Assembly (NCBI RefSeq): GCF_022458985.1
Contig: NC_061774.1
Span: 12,948,616-13,012,615, forward strand
Direction: 5' to 3'
Source: Mugil cephalus
Taxonomy: Eukaryota > Chordata > Actinopteri > Mugiliformes > Mugilidae
DNA: 64,000 bases
The position numbers and the translations under genes were made by a program. The notes beneath the pieces were generated by a model that did no database searches, was not told where the DNA came from, and saw only the letters and a list, made by a program, of their open reading frames with translations. Positions 1-11,842 of this stretch are shown here, one piece after another (within the stretch, counting starts at the first letter, position 1; every line of letters starts with the position of its first letter).

Positions 1-615
1 CAAAAGGTTTCAACGGGTGACAGGTCCTCTATCGCGCGTGTGACATAGTATCCATGGATATAACACGAAAGCCATTTATCATGTTTCTAAAGTAGCTCAT
101 TAGCCTCTGTGGGCTGACCAGTGACAGCAGAAGTCCCTCACTATAAATTATCAATGCAGTGGGTATAGCAAATGCTTCCTTCCAGTTGCCTGGGTCTCAG
201 AAGAAAATTGGAACTCTCAGGAGGAGGAGGAGGAGGAGGAGGAATGCCTCTTGCTCTTATTATGCTAGGAGAGTGTGCTCCTCCATCACTGGCTACCGGG
301 CAGCCTTTAAAAGAGCAGGGGAGATGAGCTGAAACGGCTCAGGTGAACAGGTTGCCAAACAGTGGTTTTGTTAAGCGCGGCTGAGGTATCAAGCCTCAGG
401 TAATTGAGCGTACAAATTGGCGGTGGTCTCCACGCGGCGAGATAAATGCTCCAAGCCGTCGGGGGGGCAATACTAATGAATGAGAGTGTGTCGGCGGGCC
501 GCAGTGGGGGATGCTTGTTTTTCTGCGCCGCAACAGAAACAGCTTCAAAAGAATTTGACAAGTTCAGCGAAAAATAACCGACACGTAAGTCAGATTTAAT
601 TTGATTTTGTCGCAC
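1..615. other. bicc1 intron sequence at left edge
   Basis: No further bicc1 exon is recognised on the minus strand. A short (GGA)n run lies at about 221-242. The open frames here run on from exon 15 or lack splice support. Confidence 0.6.
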
Positions 616-788
616 CTGTTGCTGGTTGCCGGCGCTGGCGGCGGCGCTCAGATAGGGTTTGTAGCTGCGCCGGCTGATGTTGCGGAGCTCTTTGACGGCC
701 TCGGCTGGCATAGATTTGGAGAAGCCGAGGCCGCTCCAGGTGTCCGTGGGCGTCCGGACCTCTGTGACCACTGGCTTCCTCTGCATGG
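616..788 (-). CDS. bicc1: bicc1 exon 15 (last in window)
   Basis: The acceptor ATATCAG gives AMQRKPVVTEVRTPTDTW, matching human AMLKKPVVTEVRTPTNTW. A nearer AG at the Met-Gln codons would break phase. Ends SYKPYLSAAASAGNQQQ at donor GTGCGA. The SAM-domain exons would follow to the left of base 1. Confidence 0.93.
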
Positions 789-3700
789 CTGATATTAATA
801 CGTGCAAAAGAAGAAAATTCAGACTTAATGAGCAGATTTTTGTTTGTTTTGTTTTGTGGTACAATGGTACAAGCCTCAGACACCTAAAACATCTAAAATG
901 TAGACTTCACTGGTGTTAAGGTAAAGCTTTTTAATGAGAAGAAGCAGAAACACTCCATGTGCACGTGGAACCGTTTTGAATTCACACAATGGCACGAAAA
1001 TGCTCTGCAGGTTTTCCGTGTCATCTTTCATACTCTGAATTAAACAAGCTGAGTTCACGTGTTAAATAATGAATCACAAACACTGTTACTCCTCGCCGGC
1101 GCGTGGCATACTTAATAAAGCGCAAACTGTTAAGGCTTAAATGTGTATCCACGCAAAACAAGAGACCCCGGACCTCGTCCGGGTCCAGTGTGTGATAAAG
1201 CTGTAGCAGCACTCCACAAAGAGTGCGATATCACCAGGATTATCACCGGCGGGTTGTAGCTTGCGCACGCGTCTGTGTGAGTAAATGCCCCATTCATACA
1301 CCGGCGTGTGGGTGTCTTAATGGCTGCGAGGCAGATGGCCCATTCAAACTGCTAATTCATAATCCCATAAAGCAACACTGAGGGAATTTGGTACCATTTG
1401 GCCGCAGGTCTCTTCAGTGTCTCTCATTCTGCGTGATGGATGAGTTGCTGCTTGCTATGCGTGTGTCCGTGCATCCGTGTGTATCAGGGTGCGCATGTGT
1501 GTTGTCTGAATTGTGTGTCCACCCCGAGTGAATTGAGTGGGAGTGCCAGCACTACTCTATTATAACTTTGGCACGGTGCATCCCATAAACAGGTCCCCTT
1601 CATCAGTTGTCTTGGAAATGAGCATCGCTGGAATGGGCCCCCTCTATCAAGTCCTTGCTTCTGCTCAGGATATTAATGCTTCGCCTCCATAACATGCTTG
1701 AATAAACTAAATACCCTACTTCATCTGGCTTAATCATATGACAATAAATCTTTTTCAACAAGACGTGTGTGCTCCTCATCAAGATCTAAAACATAGGTCT
1801 TTAACGGGGGTCCGTGACCCCTAGAGGGTCCGCGGAGGTACTGCAGGGGGGTCGCCAAATCTTCAGTTGATCTAACATTTTTTATATTTTGTTTTTCATC
1901 TTCCCCCACAAATTTAAGTTTCTTTCAATGCACATTAACATGAATCCAACATATTTTATAAATGGAGACGTCATCTTTCACTCATTCAGTGATACAGGAG
2001 TTGTGTCAATGGCCACTGTTTCACACAGAGCACCACACTACACCTGTCAATCCAAGCCTCCTGTGCACAGTAGGACCCGCCCCTATCGCAGCTGGGCCAA
2101 TCACGAGGCTGCATGTTACACGCTGACTTTGTGAAATCCAGAAGCAATATTAGCAGAAGATAAGCTAACAGTGCAGCTCACTCCCATCAGCCGTTATATG
2201 AATAGCTTAATAGTGAATGCAAAATTATAATAATAATGTATATTTACAAACAGAACTAGGCCAAGTTTAATATAAAACACATATAGTAGGTAGGGGGTCC
2301 CCACGTAATCTCTCCATAGGTTTGGGGGTCGTTGAAAAACGTTGAAGACCCCTGAACTACAAGAGGAAGTGGAGCTTCTACCTAGCAACATAACAGTCTT
2401 CAGTGAGTATTTTGGTGCCTAATTCCCCTGCAAAGTGTTTTTATTTATATATTTATCTGCAGTAACTACAGCTCAATAACAAAGGAATTAAACTTGGTTA
2501 GCAGCGCTCTAGTTGTAACTATATTACAAACCACTATTGAGACAGGGGGAAATATTAAACATTTAGGGGCACTAACCTCGGGTTGCCAGCAGTTTCTTCT
2601 TCTCGTAGTCATAATCCTGCCAAGCAAAAACAGGGAATCGAGAAGGTAAATAATGCATGAAATTAAACAGCGTTTTCTTTCCTTGGTTACTGAGGACAGA
2701 CAGCGGGAAACTAATTTGCGGCAGGAACAAACACTCGCATGAAAACAACGCTTCCTGCTGCTGTGGCGGTAAACCTGCTAATCCATGTCGCAATAACCTT
2801 TGAGTGTGGGAGATGAAACGTAAGAGGGGGAGGAAACAAACACGAAAGTCAATTTTCACAATTTAATTCCACCGAGGCCTGGGATGTGCAAATCGATAGA
2901 TTACCTGACATTAAAAATAAACAGTTCCCGCTGTTTCCAATCTAACTCGTCAACCACAAATGGCCTAAACCCCATCTTTCTCTCGGCCGCTCGCTCTCCC
3001 GCAGAGGTCACGCAGATTTGATTGTGCGTCCACTGAGCGTTACTCAGAACCAAAACTGCATCCAGAGATGCAGTTTATAGTTTTGAGAACTGTGACTCCT
3101 GTTTTTTCCTCACCTCGGCCTTGGATGAGTCAGCCCGAACATTCTGAGCCAGAGTCACGTCTCTCCTGAGGCTGTTCCTCCGCTCGATCCTCCCTCCTTC
3201 AACGTCTGCGTTCAGCAGTCTGGCACACAAAGGCAGAAACACATTTACGGTCACGACAAAGGTTAGGTGAAAATGTGTCGGCTGTGGATGACATTAGGGA
3301 GCTCTCTTTCCCCCTGACAACAGGAACTCTATGGAAAGACTTCAAAGACGAGTTCTGTGAAGTCATATAAATACGGAGTTAAATGAGAGCCGCTCCATTA
3401 AAACTGCATGACTCTACAAAGTCTTTTCATCCAGAGAGCCACAAAAGGCAAAAGGAGAAATTCAGCAAAAACCCAATATAGATGAGGTCAACAAGCCTCG
3501 CTTCATCTAACAGGGTTTTCTGTGTTAGCAAGATGTGTAGATACTCGACCGATCCAGCACATGCAGGTGTGTGAGTGTGTGTGGGCAGGTGTGTGTTTGC
3601 ATGCATTAATCACGCTGTAGGAGGCAGAAATCTGTTCACTGTCACTGCAAGGACTCACCTCCAATCTCCAAACAAATCACCATACTAAAATAAATTACTG

Positions 3701-6700
3701 CATTTGACTCGCACAGCCAAACCAAACCAAATTTAAGAAAAATACACTTAAAAAAAAAAAACCTTAAATAAAAAAGAGAGACTCTGTCTTGACACATTAT
3801 TTTCTACTGCAGAGTGTCTCTTTATCTGGTCCCGAGCTCAGATAAAAGAGGAGGGTTGAAAATACAACCCTTAGGGGGCCTGCGGAGGTACTGCAGGGGT
3901 CGCAAAATCGTTGGTTGGCCAGACATTTTTCATATTTTTTAGTTTTCACCCACAATGTTCCTCAACAAATTTACATTTCTTGAAAAACAACATGAATCCA
4001 ACTAATTTTAGTAAAGGGATAAATGGAGGCAAAATGTCTTGGTGATTCACTGTCCCTGCTGCATTTAGCTGTGTTTAAAGTTAAAACTTGAATCTGTCAA
4101 TTATTTATACAAACACCTGTTAGGTGTTTATGGCAGTTGCACAGCTACTCTACTAATGCACATGTTTGAAATAAAAAACAATGAATGAATATTCAAACCT
4201 GTGTATTATTTGGATGGCTTGGGTGGATTCATCACAAAACTACATGAAATTATTTAGTCAGACGCAAAGTCAGACGTATAGGAAATGGTATGTTGCTGGT
4301 AAATGGTCATTTATCTAAATCACTTATTAGAGAATACATCACGCAGAACAAAGAATGTACATTTGAATTTTCAGTTACTAATAGATGGGAAACTGAAAAA
4401 CTGTTGTCAAAATTAAAATGTGACAAACCCTGTGGTCACGACGACCTGGATAATAGACTTTTAAAGCTGTCTACCAGAGTCTTTAACAAAAATCTTAATG
4501 AAGGAATTTATCCTCAAATGTGGAAGGTAGCTAAGGTCACTCCTCTACCAAAAAGGATGATAGAAGCATTCACAGGGTCAAATAGTGGGCCAATAAGCAT
4601 TTTACCTGTAATAGAAGATCATTTTTAAGCAAACTGAAAATTACTTCTCTGGCAATGGTATCAATTCAGACTTTCAACATGCCTATAAAACTGATTATTG
4701 TACATGTACAGCTCTGACTCAAGTGACAGATGGTTGGCTAAAACAAATCGACAATAAGCGATTATTTGGAGTGGTGCTTTTAGACTTTGGCGCAACTTTT
4801 GACATCACTGATCAGCTTATGGGTTTAAATTTTCAGCTATCATGAGAGATGCTGTCTTTGCCTTAGAAAACTATGTGCCAAGTTCAATGGTAAACCTGCT
4901 ACAAATAGGGCTCCAAATTGTGGGGTTCCACAGGGAAGTACTTATAATTGTTGTTTTCCAAGTGCATTTAATATGACCCCAGGAAGAACAGACGCTGTGA
5001 CTGATGTCCATCAGAATTAAAGAAAGGATTAATGATATAGATTTGTTACTTTTTTGCAGATGAATAGCCAGTGAAGCCAAATAATATTTGAAAAATATGG
5101 TTCAGTGAAAGTAGAAATCAAATTGCAGATATCTTCCCATAATTTGGCAGAGAAAAGGCTAGACCTAAATAAAAGAAAAACATCTTCAGGGCGTCCTTCA
5201 CAGAAAAAGCAATTTACATCTACGTCTTTTTTGAACCAAACAAACAAACAAACAAAATAACTTCCGTGAATTATTTTTAAAGATACTTGTGTGACCTTAT
5301 TAATTATCATCTAGTGGGCAAGTTCCAAACAAATGTTGGCATACAACACTTAGACTATTTAGCACAGTGATTAGCTCGTTACATTATGCTGCCGTTATGT
5401 CGCTGTTTTTAGCCAACAAACTCCAAAGCTGGATGTGCATCATGAAGCTTGACTCTGTCCATCTGGACCCCTCAAGGCTCTTATATGCTTTCAGTAACTC
5501 TGGAGTTAATGAGGTAGTTCTATCTGGATACTGCAGGTCAGGAACACTCTCCCCACCGGCTGTTTTAATGCTCAAAAAAAGCAAACCTGGGCCATGATAG
5601 GAGTCCGTGATATGTAATCTGCCTAGTTTTGCCTTGTACTGGTCATTTTCTATCTGTTTAAAGTGCAGTAAAACTCTGACGGCATGAAATCAGCGCTGGC
5701 GCCGTTCACTTTTTCTCAGAGTTTTCCTGCCAATATGGCGGCGTCAATAAAAAGAGTCACGTGACCTCTTCTTCTTCTTCGCTCTGCCTTCAGACGACAC
5801 AAAAGAAAAGGGGGTCTCTCTGACCTGGTGCAAAAACTTTGACCTGTGATCAAATTACCGGTCAGTGTGTCCAAACACGATAACTTTATGGCACTCTCAG
5901 CTACCTAGACAGCTGGGGGGTGGGTTCAGTTGAAGGCCGTCAGAGTCTTTATTTAAAGCCTCGCTTCCTTTCATGCTACAGCATCATCGTGACGTCACCA
6001 CGAGGGATTTAGGCCAATCCAAGTATGGTCGTTGTCCTAGCAACGTGTTGTCGCTTGGCTACTATTAAAACATTAAGAGACGGCACCAACATCATTAAAC
6101 AGGTCCTGAAGTTACTGCCCAAACTGGTTACAGGTTCCCTGAAACCGACCTTTCTGCCTCCAAAACCCAACTTATAGGTTTAATCTCTAAACCACAGCTT
6201 GGTCTCTCATTTATTTTTCAGCTGTGACTTGGTGTTTTATGTCTAAATTATTAGGTTGGGATTAAGAAAAGTCACAATGCAAAAAACAATGAGCGCCAGC
6301 GTCTCTGAACGCTCACCTGTTGGTTAGTGCCTGTCCTGTTGAATGCCGTCTGCCCTGGCAGAAAACCTTGATAATTTCAGGACCCTGGAGACTCCCCCTC
6401 CGGCAGTTCAGTCCCATCCTGCTGATGCCGTTGTTGACTGCTTCACACACCTCAGATGGTGACATCACCATGACCTCAGAGCTCTCGTCGTCTGATTGGC
6501 CGGACTGGTCGTCATTTTCAAGTATCTGAGGACAAAGAGGATCAAAGTCAGAGAAGTTTTTTATTTCCCCCTATCAGAATGAATGAATTGTGTTTTATGT
6601 GACAGCACTTTGCGCATTAACAATAAAACACCTTCTCCAGTGGCCGACCATCTGTTCCCTTCAGTCCTGTTCTCCCCTCCTCTGTGTGAGATGTAAGGCC

Positions 6701-9700
6701 TGGTGGTGGAGAAGGCCGGGACTTAGTACAAGCCAGCAACTCCGTTAGTTGAGGAGGCAGCGTGCCTGATCACAAAGAGAGCGGACATGATGGAAACATG
6801 CATAGCCAAGTGCATTTTCGATGTTTGGTCAGAATAAAGAACGAATAACAGAATAAAATACTGAATATGTCTAAAAGGAGCAATAATGAACAGTTGGTGT
6901 TTGAAGCCTGATACTCTGAAAGCTGAAAGTCCATGTGTCTCTTTTCCGACACAGTGGAAAGAATTCAAAATCCATTTCATGTTGCTCTTCTTAAAGGACA
7001 AATATTGTTTTCTGGTAGTGTGCGATCACTTTATTATTTTGATGAAACCGTTGAAGATCCCTGGTTTAGATGCAGCCTCTTCATCTCATTTTTTATTTTA
7101 TTTTTTGAAAAAACAAAACGAATTATTGCCTTAATTGGACTATAACAGGAGAACTCAAGTGCATGTAAACACGTTACTCCGGAATTCTCATTATCTGATT
7201 GAGACACTCAGCTAATACGATTGGAATCGGACTTTTCATTGGGTAATGCGTGTGCGCATGCAACCGCTGCGCTGGCGTGTGACCCCGGAACAAAAACATC
7301 CAAGAAAGCCGGTCGCAGAAGAAGAAGAAGAGAAACGGAGCCGCTAGAAGAACCGTCTGAGGGACAGCGCGGATCTTACCTGCACCAGAAGTAGCGAACA
7401 TTACATACAAGATTAAAAAAAATTACTATTACCCGTCTGGTTGTTGTTTAAAATGCCGGTCTGCCGCATGAACGAATCTTGTTTATTATATCACGTAATA
7501 GGTCAACCAGAAAACGGGCCGTATTAACGTGGTATTATCCCACTGAAAAGACACGTATCGCCACCTAGTGTGGAGGAAGAGAACAGTTATTCGATTTTCT
7601 TGCGCTGCATGTAAAGTGGGACAAGGACTGTAGTCAGAAAGTCGAATTTTGAGCAAAGCTCGATTAAGCTCTGCATGTAAACGCACTGACTTAAATGCAG
7701 TAGAAGGGGGAGGGCCTGTTGGTTTGTCCTTCTTTTCTTTTTCTTTTTTTCTTTTTTGCCAAAATGTTATGATTCTATTTTATATTTGTATATAGTAGAA
7801 CACATGAAACATATTTGTGCATGCTCACCCTGCTCAGAGAGACGAAGCTGCTGCAGCAACATGTTGAGCCAATAGTTGGTCAGCGCGCTGCCGGAGAGCA
7901 CGGGGTCAGGGGTGACTTCGGTCACCTTGGCAGCCTCACAGGAATCCAGCCCCAAGAGGAGACAGCGGGCCTCATAAAGGCAAGAGATGTTCCTTTCCAG
8001 ACCCTTCACCACCACTGACTGATAAATATACACCCATACAGATTTTTCCATCAGTATTCAGCTAAGTAAACTCAGCATGGATCCACAGGGAAGAACAGTT
8101 TTAAATTTAAAATCTAAGAAGGAATATTTCAGAAGATATTTTTTATTTAATCCAGTGCATCTGAAATAAGCAATTAAAACTCCACATTGTAGTCCCTGGA
8201 TGACTGTCAAATTTAAAAATACATGAACAAAATCATTTTTTTTTTTTTTTTTTCAGGTGGTGACAAACAACAAGTGGCAAAGCTGCATGGATCAGATGTA
8301 CCTTGCTGGTCTGTTTTAGTTTGGGCTTGACACTAATGAAGACTCCCAGGTTTTGCATCATCTGAGCTAGCTTGCAAGGATCTGACTCGCCGTCTTCACG
8401 CATGTCGAACATCAAACACACCGGCAGACAGTCCTGCGATAGTGCCACACAGAATGAAAAATAACAAAAGATGAATTCTGAATTTTGGAGAAAATGTGTG
8501 TGTGTGTTTTTTTAGCATAGTTCTTTAGGGCAGGGCAGTTTCAAACCAAAACAGTGTACCATGAGCTGCTGCCGAGCCAGACACACTCCGTCTGGGGTTC
8601 CCTGGATGAGCAGTGAGGGAGGACTCTGAGGACCACTGAGGTCCGGCAGGATGATCTGGGTCTGGGTCTGGTGCATGACGCTCAAGAAGTGTGCTCCGTT
8701 CTGCCCCAGCAAGAAGAGGTGCTGCTGGGAGGTGACGTCCAGCTGGCTGCTCACAATACCGCCTGTGACCTCCGATCCCAGCAGCAGGTCCATCAGAACG
8801 CAGGTCGCTTTCTGTCGATATATGCATGCAAGGCGCGGGATTATGTTGACCCTTTTCAACTGTGTCGGAGCCGTTAACTCAATTAGAGGGAAAGTGCCCC
8901 TCGCTAACCTTGACAGCAGCTGCGTTGCCCTGCAGCCCCCAGACGGTGCAGCAGCTTCCGTAAAACTGAGGCTGGGCTTGAGGCTGGGGCGGCGCGGCCC
9001 TGAAGCTCACACTGACCCCGAGAGTCTGGACTACCTGTTGGATGAGCGGGGAGCCCGCGTCCGGCAGCGTCTGAGGCACCAGACTGACTGGCAAGTCAAA
9101 GGTCAAGGACAGTGGCTGGAGGTCCTGGGATGAGAATGGGAAGAGAAGGAAGGCAGAGAGGGTGAATCAGGCAGTGGAACACAAACAAAGAGAGACAGCA
9201 AACTTGACAAATAAACCTGCCCTCTTTGAACCAGCCGACCCATTAATCACTACATTGATCTCCGTGTCCGACAGGAGCGAAGAAATTGAGTGTTGAGACG
9301 AGCAAAATCCAAAATCCATCCTGGGAAGTCTGCGCCCCTATTACGAATTGACCACTCACTCTTATCCGCCTCCTGGCTTCCTCCACTCCCTCTACGGGCC
9401 CGGCGATGGACACCTGGTGAAAGTAAGAAAAAGAAATGTAAATGAGCGTGTTTTCCTGTCAGAGCAGCAGACGGACGCTCATTAAAATTCTGTCTTGCCT
9501 GTTACCTGGTTGCTTTTCTCTCCGTTGGAGTTGTGGCGGTTGGAGTCGGGGAAGTGGATGTGGCAGGAGGTGACCTCCATCACCTTTTTGATGTTTCCAC
9601 CACCTTTCCCAATCACATGGGAGTGCTCTGTATAGGCCACGTCCATTTTAAGAGTCACCTTGTTGACCTGGTTTTACATAAACACGGGTGTCATTTGTGC

Positions 9701-11842
9701 AGAAATGAATACTTGCCTTCATAAAGGAAGACATTTTTTAAAAAAAAATATTTACTTGCACACAATGGGCTCATTTTTCGGGGCATATTTTGTGATAAAC
9801 ACGGAAACAGCAAACTTACTCTGGTCTCCAGAACTTCTAAAATCTTCTTTTTGGCTTCTGCAACATTTGCTCTCTTTCCTTCCACCTTTACATGTGGATC
9901 TAAGTGAAAACATCTGTGTTAAAGCCGTACAGCGCAGCATTTTACAGCAGAGGCTGTGCAAATGTGACAGAAGAATGACAGACTCAATGACACATGAATA
10001 GTTTTTACCTTTCTTTGACTTGGCTCCTATCTTCAGCTTGGATGGCCATTTCACCTGAGTGCCCGTCTCCCTCATCACCTGTGGGAGCACAAATAAGAGG
10101 AGGGGACGAGGAAACAAAGCAGAAGCATTCATTGTATGCGCAAAGATCTACAAAGATCCCCGACACATACGATCAGAGCACGCAGACACATCCAGGCTCA
10201 CAGCAGACCTAAGAATACAAAGCCTCATTTGAATTTCAAAGGGTGCAGTTACCACGTCCATAAAACGTGTAGTCACTGGAAGCAAATGTTGAGACTGAGA
10301 CACTCGCACTGATCTGTAATTTATTCAGGGAACTGTTTAGCATTGGTCATTGTGGGTTGTTTTCACCTTCATCTTTTGGTTAATTTGGTTAATAATGAGG
10401 AGTTGCACTTACCCTCTCAAAGAACTCCTCGCCCGTCTCTCCATCTTCATGCTTTGGAGCTAGAAGAACATAAACAGCAGACAGCACAGTCACGCCATGT
10501 GTTTTGTCAAGTTGAGCAGTTGTCATCAGCTCTGTGTTGTTCTGTTTACAGCAGCGCTGGGGTTTAATATTAAGCATGTGTGTTCAAAGTCAACATTGTT
10601 GACTTGGCTGAAATTTGCAAAGAAAGTGGAACAAGAGGTTGCTGGGAACATAAACAATTTTTAAAAGGCCATCGCTCCATGGTGACATTTACAGGGTTCA
10701 GGGGGAGCCCCAGGAACGCCTTCGCCCCCCCCTACCATCGCTACGGGTTACGCTGGCCGGAGCTGAGGAATGGGAAGAGAACAGTATGGGGTGGAGCGAG
10801 AAGGTGGCGGCTGGGGAGGGCAACCGCAAATTAGCCTGGGGACCGCTAATCAAGTCAGTGGCATTTGCTGACGCAAAGACCTCCCACTTGAACTAAAACT
10901 TAAAAAAAAAGAAAAGAAAGAAGAAGAAACAAGAGGGAATCTGTAAAAAATCAGTTCCAAACGCTGTGTGACTGCTTATTGCCAAAAAGATGAGACACGG
11001 TGTTTGCTGCTTGGCTGAAGTTGCTCAAACAGCTGCAGCAACACAATCCCCAGCTGCACACTCATTAAAACAACTCACACTTATCAGAGCTGGATTCACC
11101 CTAGCACTTTCCCACCAGGAGCGAATATCATCCTCGATCTGCAGCGGCAGACTGGTGTCAGGAAGAGCTTCCTCGGGGGAGAGACGTTCGTCATAAACCT
11201 GCCTGCCGGTGATAACTAACAGAGGCGGTTACCTCTGATTCCCAGACAGGAATGATAATAGGGGAAAAAGGACTTCTGAATGCATGAGCCATTGCGGGTC
11301 ATAAATCATGATGATACAGCAACAGGAGTTTAGTGGGTGGCAGTAATACTGATGGTGACAACAAGGGCACGGCCAGCTGGAGGCCCTGACAGGCGCACGG
11401 GGTCACGTAGATAACAAGGAGCACGGAGCGAGGGAGCGAGGGAGGGAGGGAAGGCCACGATACTTATCACAACAGAATAAATGCAGCTCATGAGGCAGAA
11501 GTGTGAGAGGAAAACTAAAAGTCACGATCAGCTACTGACAGCAACGTCTATCATTTCACTTCACTCACCATACAACATAGTCTCCAGCTTCTTCCTGTCG
11601 ATCCTGAACCTCTCCTCCACCCACTCGGGGTCCACATTCTCCCTCGCTGCATTGTCCTGCGGAGCAGGGCTTCCTCCCACGTCCTCTTCCTCCTCATCCT
11701 CCTTTTCCTCTCCGCCACACCGGGCCTCTCTGGGCTCGGTCTGTGCCGCCGAGCCGGGTTCTACGCTAGTTTCCAGGTCGGGCTGCTGAGGTGCTGTGGC
11801 GGCCGGGACCGGAGAGCTGTCCTCGGTGGTGGCAGTGGCCAT
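616..11842 (-). CDS. bicc1: bicc1, Bicaudal-C homolog 1 (5' part, 15 coding exons; 3' end off window)
   Basis: Bicaudal-C is a cytoplasmic RNA-binding protein with KH domains and a C-terminal SAM domain. It controls translation and stability of target mRNAs in left-right patterning and kidney tubules. Exons in transcript order: 11569-11842, 10413-10459, 10009-10078, 9820-9899, 9506-9667, 9360-9413, 8909-9124, 8560-8811, 8302-8433, 7829-8018, 6632-6699, 6317-6525, 3114-3219, 2577-2616, 616-788. All phases agree and give 691 residues; the human protein is about 974. Landmarks are WPSKLKIGAKSKK, KH loop GKGG (177-180), second KH loop GQNG (337-340), LPVCLMFDM, and near the end KPVVTEVRTP with WSGLGFSKSMPAE. 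The SAM domain is not in bases 1-615, so the gene continues left. The start ATG at 11842 opens an acidic, poorly conserved leader of about 70 residues before EERFRIDRKKLE. Fish often have two bicc1 copies; which one this is cannot be told. Confidence 0.95.
789..2576. other. bicc1 intron 14
   Basis: Unique-looking AT-rich intron with one short inverted-repeat element (1792-2354). No gene seen. Confidence 0.7.
1792..2354. mobile_element. Non-autonomous hAT-like inverted-repeat element, copy 1
   Basis: The left end CATAGGTCTTTAACG mirrors the right end, whose complement reads CAGGGGTCTTCAACG. The interior repeats in two other places here (3868-4090 and 38157-38710), including the block with GGAGGTACTGCAGGGGGGTC and the block with GGTAGGGGG next to ATCTCTCCATAG. 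No transposase frame. The CAGGGGTCTTCAAC end and size suggest a hAT-type MITE; target-site duplication is unclear. Confidence 0.7.
2577..2616 (-). CDS. bicc1: bicc1 exon 14
   Basis: A 40-nt exon, DYDYEKKKLLATR, matching human FDYEQKKLLATK. Donor GTTAGT. Confidence 0.9.
3114..3219 (-). CDS. bicc1: bicc1 exon 13 (linker)
   Basis: Encodes LLNADVEGGRIERRNSLRRD and onward to ADSSKAE. The opening RLLNADVEG parallels human RLLSDPELS. Its one-base start phase fits exon 12. Confidence 0.82.
3868..4090. mobile_element. hAT-like element, copy 2 (left part only)
   Basis: Matches the left half of the 1792-2354 element: TGCGGAGGTACTGCAGGGGT, then AACATGAATCCAACTAATTT. The stretch TTGGTGATTCACTG is shared with the 38-kb copy. 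The right end is missing. Confidence 0.65.
4290..5010 (+). pseudogene. Decayed LINE reverse-transcriptase fragment
   Basis: Lies in bicc1 intron 12 on the opposite strand. The first open stretch (4290-4628) reads CDKPCGHDDLDNRLLKLS, then LNEGIYPQMWKVAKVTPLPK, the start of the reverse transcriptase of CR1/L2-type non-LTR retrotransposons. After frame changes, FGVVLLDFGATFDITDQLM (degraded form of the DFSAAFD active-site block, about 4768-4825) and CGVPQGS (about 4918-4940) follow. The central Asp motifs are damaged, frames are broken and no endonuclease is visible, so it is a dead, 5'-truncated copy. Confidence 0.85.
6317..6525 (-). CDS. bicc1: bicc1 exon 12 (linker)
   Basis: Acceptor CCTCAG and donor GTGAGC frame a single open reading (phase 0 in, phase 2 out) containing DDESSEVMVMSPSEVCEAV and RRHSTGQALTN. 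It is Ser/acidic linker with weak similarity to the human linker. Confidence 0.75.
6632..6699 (-). CDS. bicc1: bicc1 exon 11 (predicted small linker exon)
   Basis: Predicted from splice signals and phase alone. Exon 10 leaves phase 1 and exon 12 is open only in phase 0, so a bridging exon is required. This 68-nt piece has acceptor CCACCACCAG, an open frame (GLTSHTEEGRTGLKGTDGRP) and donor GTGTTT, and makes exactly that phase change. It lies in the poorly conserved linker before the SAM domain. Confidence 0.6.
6700..7828. other. bicc1 intron 10, with probable repeat at 7155-7690
   Basis: No coding exon is seen. From about 7155 to 7690 the motif GCATGTAAA recurs (7160, 7611, 7672), near both ends of a block, like the subterminal repeats of small DNA transposons. 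Ends and target duplication are not clear. Confidence 0.4.
7829..8018 (-). CDS. bicc1: bicc1 exon 10
   Basis: Encodes SVVVKGLERNISCLYEARCL and LLGLDS, matching human VIVKSVERNALNMYEARKCL. The tail NYWLNMLLQQLRLSEQ has no close match in the human form I recall. Ends in phase 1 at GTGAGC. Confidence 0.9.
8302..8433 (-). CDS. bicc1: bicc1 exon 9
   Basis: Encodes DCLPVCLMFDMREDGE, then LGVFISVKPKLKQTSK (human LDVFISIKPKPKQPSK): the start of the second KH-like unit. Confidence 0.94.
8560..8811 (-). CDS. bicc1: bicc1 exon 8 (KH2 core)
   Basis: Carries QQHLFLLGQNGAHFLSVM, with GXXG loop GQNG (human GRNG), then ILPD and the VCLARQQLM helix. The Arg-to-Gln change in the loop removes one positive charge. 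Confidence 0.94.
8909..9124 (-). CDS. bicc1: bicc1 exon 7 (KH-like unit)
   Basis: Encodes LTFDLPVSLVPQTLPDAGSP and the VVQTLGVSVSFRA segment. This is the KH-like fold without a GXXG loop between KH1 and KH2. A Pro/Gln insert (PQPQAQPQ) interrupts the region that reads KQRSRMYG in human. Confidence 0.92.
9360..9413 (-). CDS. bicc1: bicc1 exon 6
   Basis: Eighteen codons, VSIAGPVEGVEEARRRIR, the last strand and helix of KH1 (human VSIAGQPAGVESARVRIR). Donor GTGAGT. Confidence 0.92.
9506..9667 (-). CDS. bicc1: bicc1 exon 5 (KH1 core)
   Basis: Carries HVIGKGGGNIKKVME. GKGG is the RNA-backbone-binding GXXG loop of KH1. It is followed by CHIHFPDSNR. Fifty-four codons, phase 0 at both ends. Confidence 0.95.
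9820..9899 (-). CDS. bicc1: bicc1 exon 4
   Basis: Encodes DPHVKVEGKRANVAEAKKKI and LEVLETR, matching human DPHIKVSGKKEDVKEAKEMI. Acceptor CACTTAG, donor GTAAGT. Confidence 0.93.
10009..10078 (-). CDS. bicc1: bicc1 exon 3
   Basis: Encodes VMRETGTQVKWPSKLKIGAK, nearly identical to the family's TQIAWPSKLKIGAKSKK. Acceptor CCCACAG. Confidence 0.93.
10413..10459 (-). CDS. bicc1: bicc1 exon 2
   Basis: A 47-nt exon encoding APKHEDGETGEEFFER. It matches the family segment before the first KH-like fold (human GEDFFQKIMEE). Acceptor TTCTAG, donor GTAAGT. Confidence 0.85.
10460..11568. other. bicc1 intron 1
   Basis: No exon, RNA gene or clear repeat is recognised. Contains a short A/G-rich run at about 10901-10933. 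Confidence 0.6.
11569..11842 (-). CDS. bicc1: bicc1 exon 1 (start codon)
   Basis: Residues 1-91: Ala/Glu-rich leader with an acidic run, then EWVEERFRIDRKKLETML, the family's conserved lead-in to the first KH-like unit. It ends in phase 1 at a GTGAGT donor. Confidence 0.93.

Noticed and set aside
11561..11789. Plus-strand 102-residue frame over bicc1 exon 1
   Set aside because: Antisense to the acidic bicc1 N-terminus; Ser runs mirror GAG/GAA codons.
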